Shown here: positions 60,361-64,000 of the stretch, in pieces
Numbering within the stretch: the first letter of the stretch is position 1
How the letters are laid out: each line of letters starts with the position of its first letter
NCBI RefSeq assembly: GCF_000967655.1
Contig: NZ_JXYA01000047.1
Span: 62,001 to 126,000 of the forward strand
Source: Pseudoalteromonas rubra
GTDB taxonomy: Bacteria; Pseudomonadota; Gammaproteobacteria; Enterobacterales; Alteromonadaceae
Direction of reading: 5' to 3'
Length of the DNA stretch: 64,000 nucleotides
The notes under the pieces: model-generated
Seen by the model: only the letters and a program-made list of their open reading frames with translations
Database searches by the model: none
Told to the model about the DNA's origin: nothing
Program-made: the position numbers and the translations under genes

Positions 60361-61179
60361 ATGAGTGTGATAAAAACCTTTTTCCTGGCCCTGGTGATTT
60401 TTATTTTATGCTTCATTAGTCGGACGATGCTAGAAGAACCTGTCGCTCAGGTGCCTTTTGCCAAGAGCGCAGAGTATACCAATCAGGATAAGGCCTATCA
60501 GTTCGATGTGCCTGAAGATGGCCAGATGATGCGCTTTGAAATCAGGGGCATGATGAAAATGAACACCTGGAAAGCCATGGATATGGAAGTCTATCAAGCC
60601 GATGGCACTTACCTGTTTAGCTATCAGGATGAGCTGTGGTCTGAATCGGGCAGAGACTCGGAGGGCCACTGGACCGAAAGAAAAACCGCTGCTTCATTTG
60701 AGATCCGCTTTGCGAACAAAGGCACCCACCATCTGTACCTGACAGACGCTAGCAGCTATAGCCAAAAATTGAACAACACCCGATACACCTTTCGTGTGGT
60801 CCCCATTCGGGGAGATGCAGATACCTTGTTTCCTCTACAATTTATTGCAGGGATCATCGCTGTTGGCTGCCTGGCACTATTAGCCAATCGCTATGAAAAT
60901 GATGAGCCCTTGTCAGGCAAAACAACCTATAACAAAAAGCCCTATGGTCATAACCCGTTTGGCGATCAAGCACGCCCCTCACGTGCCCCGCTGTACGCCT
61001 GGTGTTTCTCCCTCGGGCTATTTGCCTTGCTGTTCAGCTGGGCGTATAAAAATGACGACGACATTAATTACGTCAGTTATGCCTATGGTAAGTCGCAAAT
61101 GACGGTTGATCGCAGCATTCGTCAGCAAAGTTTGTCTGGTGCCAATCATCGCGGTGGCAGTGGCCGGGGTGGTAAATAA
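60361..61179 (+). CDS. Membrane protein of the DUF350 operon, unknown family
   Basis: The 272-residue protein has an N-terminal TM (TFFLALVIFILCFISRTML). An extracytoplasmic beta-rich domain of about 125 residues follows (AYQFDVPEDGQMMRFEIRGMMKM, MEVYQADGTYLFSYQDELW, HHLYLTDASSY), then two more TM helices (LQFIAGIIAVGCLALLA and WCFSLGLFALLFSWAY) and a Gly/Arg/Ser-rich C-terminal tail. It starts 12 bases after DUF350 with a good AAGGA site and abuts the aminopropyltransferase start. No family is recognised. Confidence 0.7.
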   Translation: MSVIKTFFLALVIFILCFISRTMLEEPVAQVPFAKSAEYTNQDKAYQFDVPEDGQMMRFEIRGMMKMNTWKAMDMEVYQADGTYLFSYQDELWSESGRDSEGHWTERKTAASFEIRFANKGTHHLYLTDASSYSQKLNNTRYTFRVVPIRGDADTLFPLQFIAGIIAVGCLALLANRYENDEPLSGKTTYNKKPYGHNPFGDQARPSRAPLYAWCFSLGLFALLFSWAYKNDDDINYVSYAYGKSQMTVDRSIRQQSLSGANHRGGSGRGGK

Positions 61180-62694
61180 GTGCTCAGAGAAAGCCATATC
61201 CTGCTGTTTAGCATCTTTATTGCCGGATTATGCTCGATTGTTTATGAGCTGCTGATAGCAACCACGGGCGCTTATTTTCTGGGCGACAGTGTGATGCAGT
61301 TTTCCATCACCATTGGCGTCTATATGGCGTTTATGGGCGTGGGCTCGTACCTGTCTAAGTGGGTCACTGACAACACACTGCTAACGCAGTTTATTGTGTA
61401 CGAGCTGATGCTGGCGCTGATTGGTGGCAGCTCAGTGCCTTTACTGTATTTTTGTTATGCTCAGGGCTGGCATTTTCAGAGTATGTCGGTTGCGCTCACC
61501 GCTCTGATTGGGATTTTTGTGGGCCTTGAAATTCCGCTGCTGTCACGGCTGATGGAAAAGCACTATACCTTAAAGGTGAACCTGGCCAATGTGTTGTCTA
61601 TTGATTATCTGGGTGCGTTAATCGCCACCCTGGTTTTTCCGCTGGCACTACTGCCCTGGCTTGGCGTATTTAAAACCTCACTGCTGTTTGGGCTTATCAA
61701 CTTGTCCATCGCCTTAACCTTATTGTGGTATTTTTACGCTCAGTTTCCTCTCAGACAGGCACGCCTGTTAAGGTGGCTCCTGGTACTTGTGTTACTCACG
61801 CTCGCAGGGTTGATGTTCTTCAGCAAAGCGCTGAATCATCACTGGAACGAAACCGTGTTTGAAGACCGTATTGTGCACAGTGAACAGTCACGGTACCAAC
61901 AGCTGATCATGACCAAACACAAAGAGGATGTGCGTTTGTATTTAAATGGTGGCTTGCAGTTTTCTGCCATTGATGAATACCGCTACCATGAATCACTGAT
62001 CCATTTGCCAATCCAGCGTCAAACAGCGACTCGCAACGTCCTGATCCTGGGTGGTGGCGACGGCCTGGCCGCCAGGGAACTGCTCAAATACCCCGATATT
62101 GAATATATTACTTTGGTTGACCTGGACCCGGCCGTGGCAGAGCTTGCCCGCAGCAATTTTCACCTCAAACAGCTCAATCACAACGCGCTGCACAACCCCA
62201 AAGTGAAGGTGCTCAATCAGGATGCGTTTGTCTATCTGACAGACACGCCCAATAGATACGACTTAATCGTGGTGGATTTACCCGACCCTAAAACCATTAG
62301 CCTGGCCAGGTTGTACAGTAAGCAGTTTTATACTCTGGTAAAACATCGCCTGAATACACAAGGCATTATGGTGACTCAGGCAACCAGCCCTTACTTTGCA
62401 AAACAGGCGTTTTGGTCAATCCATAATACGGCGGCGTCGGTGGGCTTTCACTCAGTCACCCCGTATCATGTGGATGTGCCCTCATTTGGCAACTGGGGGT
62501 TTGTCATGGCCTGTAAAGCAGCGTGTCAATTACAGCACCATGCCCTGCCCGACACGCGTTTTTACAGTCCAGATATTGAACCTTTATTAATGACGTTTCC
62601 GGCTGATATGCATAATACCCACAGTAAAGTCAGCAGCCTGGATCAGCCCCATGTGCTCTACTATTATCTCGATGGCTGGAAATACTGGAATTAG
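61180..62694 (+). CDS. Membrane-bound spermidine-synthase-like aminopropyltransferase
   Basis: The 504-residue protein begins with GTG directly after the previous TAA. The N-terminal ~220 residues hold seven TM helices (IFIAGLCSIVYELLIATTGAYFLGDSV is typical of the fused type). The C-terminal domain is spermidine synthase-like: LYLNGGLQFSAIDEYRYHESLIHLP, VLILGGGDGLAARELLKYPDIEYITLVDLDPAV, VLNQDAFVYL and YDLIVVDLPDP. The GGGDG and VDLDP motifs for decarboxylated S-adenosylmethionine and the catalytic D-x-P-D-P-like segment are present. It may aminopropylate a membrane-proximal substrate. It is the third gene of the DUF350 operon. Confidence 0.88.
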   Translation: MLRESHILLFSIFIAGLCSIVYELLIATTGAYFLGDSVMQFSITIGVYMAFMGVGSYLSKWVTDNTLLTQFIVYELMLALIGGSSVPLLYFCYAQGWHFQSMSVALTALIGIFVGLEIPLLSRLMEKHYTLKVNLANVLSIDYLGALIATLVFPLALLPWLGVFKTSLLFGLINLSIALTLLWYFYAQFPLRQARLLRWLLVLVLLTLAGLMFFSKALNHHWNETVFEDRIVHSEQSRYQQLIMTKHKEDVRLYLNGGLQFSAIDEYRYHESLIHLPIQRQTATRNVLILGGGDGLAARELLKYPDIEYITLVDLDPAVAELARSNFHLKQLNHNALHNPKVKVLNQDAFVYLTDTPNRYDLIVVDLPDPKTISLARLYSKQFYTLVKHRLNTQGIMVTQATSPYFAKQAFWSIHNTAASVGFHSVTPYHVDVPSFGNWGFVMACKAACQLQHHALPDTRFYSPDIEPLLMTFPADMHNTHSKVSSLDQPHVLYYYLDGWKYWN

Positions 62695-62706
62695 TTAGAG
62701 AGGCGA

Positions 62707-62940
62707 CTAATCTGGTACTGAGTTTACAAACTCCAGTAGCCTTTTAATCGACTCACTACCATCTATCACACCATCTGCGATGTCTTCACAGCTCCGGATA
62801 ATTTCGTTTCTGGAGCCAAAAGGGATCGCTTCAAGGCACTCTATTTCTTCTCCGGCAACACGTAACGCATCATGCACGTCTGAGCATTCCGCGCGTTCAA
62901 TTGCACTAATAATAAAGTGCTTTCTCTGCTGATTTGTCAT
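62707..62940 (-). CDS. Small hypothetical protein
   Basis: The 77-residue protein is acidic and helical (MTNQQRKHFIISAIERAECSD, then DALRVAGEEIECLEAIPFGSRNEIIRSC). It has no signal peptide or TM segment and no recognised family. The ATG at 62940 has GGGAG 11 bases upstream; a longer frame to 62979 is possible. It converges on the aminopropyltransferase gene with a 12-base gap. It is probably cytoplasmic. Confidence 0.55.
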   Translation of the reverse strand: MTNQQRKHFIISAIERAECSDVHDALRVAGEEIECLEAIPFGSRNEIIRSCEDIADGVIDGSESIKRLLEFVNSVPD

Positions 62941-63152
62941 GCAAACATAGCTCCCGCAATATATTTTATTTGTCGACAAAAGTTTTAGTCAAAATTCGCC
63001 AGACAGTTTAACGCCTGTACAGCATCAGGTAACCGACATAGTGCATTTTTGGTTTATAGATATCCACCCCGGCAATTTTATCATCCTCGGTGCACACAGT
63101 AAGTCTCTGATTTAAATGGTTCTTATAATATAAGGACAAGCTGGAGACGTAC

Positions 63153-63260
63153 ATGGCTAGTAGCGTTAAAACCAAACAGACTAGCTCGCATCACAAACCA
63201 GGCTGTTTGAGAACAGAAAAAGCCCTGCCGTCCCTGGCCGGGCTTGTCATTGCTCGTTAG
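63153..63260 (+). CDS. Doubtful 35-residue small ORF
   Basis: An ATG with GGAG 6 bases upstream and a TATAAT at 63124-63129 opens a 35-codon frame (MASSVKTKQTSSHHKPGCL...). It runs through the terminator of the neighbouring minus-strand gene and overlaps that gene's stop codon. The coding nature is unproven. Confidence 0.2.
   Translation: MASSVKTKQTSSHHKPGCLRTEKALPSLAGLVIAR
63220..63245 (-). terminator. Terminator of the partial beta-barrel gene
   Basis: On the minus strand AAGCCC (63245-63240) pairs with GGGCTT (63225-63220), followed by TTTTCTG. Extra pairing of GGCC/GGCA-like bases lies in the loop. Confidence 0.6.
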
Positions 63261-64000
63261 AAACGCACTTCAATACCGGCGGCGACTTCACCGATACGGT
63301 TGGCGCTTAGGCGGTAGTGGCTGTAGCTGAGCGTCAGCGCCGTGCTGTCGCTCAGCTGGTAGCCTACTGCGCCACCAAAGTACGCGCTGGTGCCTTTTTG
63401 TTCGTACTGAACAAAATGACGACCGTTCAGGGTACTGTCAATCTGATAGTCCCAGTTGTAGGCGCCCAGAAACAGCTCGCCATGCACTTTATCAAAGCGT
63501 GCCACTTCCAGACCCGTTTGCAGTGCAAAGCCTTCAGGCAGAACCGGGGCGACACGCGCCATGCTTTCGTGCCAGCTGTCTGGTGTCAGCGTACTGCCGC
63601 TCAGCGTCACCCGCCCCTGGCCCAGGTCGATATAGCGCAGACCTGCATACCACTTAGGCATCAGCTGATAGAAAGCACCGGCTGACCATGACTGGCTGCT
63701 GTCGTCGACGTTCGAGACCTGAGTCCCCGCAGGCAAGGCGCTGAAGTGGCTGTTGGCTTCAGCCTGACCTAACGTTGCCTGAACACGCAACGCATCTGCC
63801 AGTGCAGGTGCACTGACCAGGCAGCTGGCCGTCACAACTGCGTAAGCAGGGAGCGCCGACTTGCGACGACGCAGTACCAGCGCCGATACCATGACCAATA
63901 ACAGACCACCCAGGCTACCGGATGACTTGTTTTCTACCGTGGCAACCTGATGGGTTGTTACGTTGATTTTCGCAATCCCGGTGCTGGTCGCACCTTTTGC
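63257..64000 (-). CDS. Partial gene: GlyGly-CTERM-like segment followed in frame by an outer-membrane beta-barrel
   Basis: The frame is open to the window edge, so the 5' part lies beyond base 64000. In reading order it has a Thr/Ser/Lys stretch, then SGSLGGLLLVMVSALVLRRRK, which has the GlyGly-CTERM/rhombosortase layout. A second hydrophobic, signal-peptide-like piece (YAVVTASCLVSAPALADA) follows, then about 190 residues of beta-barrel-like sequence (FYQLMPKWYAGLRYIDLGQG, FALQTGLEVARFD, SAYFGGAVGYQLSDSTALTLSYSHYRLS) ending in the outer-membrane-type GIEVRF with terminal Phe. Either a natural fusion or loss of a stop codon between two genes could explain it. The internal TTG at 63898 lies within the tail segment and is not a credible start. 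Confidence 0.7.
   Translation of the reverse strand, partial: AKGATSTGIAKINVTTHQVATVENKSSGSLGGLLLVMVSALVLRRRKSALPAYAVVTASCLVSAPALADALRVQATLGQAEANSHFSALPAGTQVSNVDDSSQSWSAGAFYQLMPKWYAGLRYIDLGQGRVTLSGSTLTPDSWHESMARVAPVLPEGFALQTGLEVARFDKVHGELFLGAYNWDYQIDSTLNGRHFVQYEQKGTSAYFGGAVGYQLSDSTALTLSYSHYRLSANRIGEVAAGIEVRF

Noticed and set aside
63257-63898. Complete 213-residue outer-membrane protein starting at TTG 63898
   Set aside because: The frame stays open to the window edge and the supposed start lies within a GlyGly-CTERM-like hydrophobic segment.
1-64000. tRNA, rRNA, insertion sequences, integrase or phage genes
   Set aside because: None could be recognised; intergenic regions longer than 300 bases were read individually without finding any.

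Overview
The window looks like chromosomal DNA of a marine gammaproteobacterium, most likely Pseudoalteromonas or a close Alteromonadales relative. This is inferred from moderate GC content, densely packed short operons, many secreted hydrolases (neutral ceramidase, two S9 peptidases, an S1 protease with a GlyGly-CTERM-like tail, M23 peptidases, a lipase) and Gammaproteobacteria-type CreA and YddG homologues. No rRNA, tRNA, CRISPR array, phage module or intact insertion sequence was seen. Genus assignment is inference only.

Layout. 0-9.5 kb: a FosA-like VOC gene cut by the window edge plus a GNAT gene, a secreted Fn3 protein, an AraC/VOC pair, a membrane protein, a secreted neutral ceramidase, an acetoacetate-decarboxylase-like gene divergent from a LuxR regulator, and an XRE/membrane-protein gene pair. 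9.7-17.3 kb: a class IV histone-deacetylase-like hydrolase, a flavin reductase, an EamA transporter, a fibrinogen-domain chimera, and a di-haem peroxidase overlapping a hybrid histidine kinase. 17.3-31.4 kb: a GNAT gene, a lipase with a membrane-anchored partner, a diguanylate cyclase, a LysE exporter, an XRE regulator divergent from a DUF2145/YiaA trio, a DUF4153 protein, a transglutaminase-like/TPR lipoprotein pair and CreA.

31.4-36.3 kb is the most unusual stretch. After an AT-rich leader come a secreted zinc metallopeptidase, a secreted cysteine-rich protein with a Hint (hedgehog/intein) domain, a membrane-anchored helical protein, and a lipoprotein with a divergent subtilisin-like fold. 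I do not recognise this combination; it may form an extracytoplasmic proteolytic or autoprocessing system.

36.4-47 kb: an EEP-family nuclease/phosphatase, a beta-helix protein, a BlaI / M56-M23 fusion / M23 operon with a clear operator pair, a Na+/Pi symporter, a second anchored helical protein paired with a mini-RTX protein, and a scrapyard of at least three gene fragments at 46 kb. 47-64 kb: an OmpA lipoprotein, an exported-looking prephenate dehydratase-chorismate mutase fusion, a large lipoprotein, an S1 protease, two S9 peptidases flanking a phzF remnant and yddG, a DUF350/membrane aminopropyltransferase operon, and an edge-truncated gene in which a GlyGly-CTERM-like tail runs in frame into a beta-barrel.

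All functional calls are by eye from protein motifs. Start codons were chosen from Shine-Dalgarno spacing and often differ from the longest possible reading frame.
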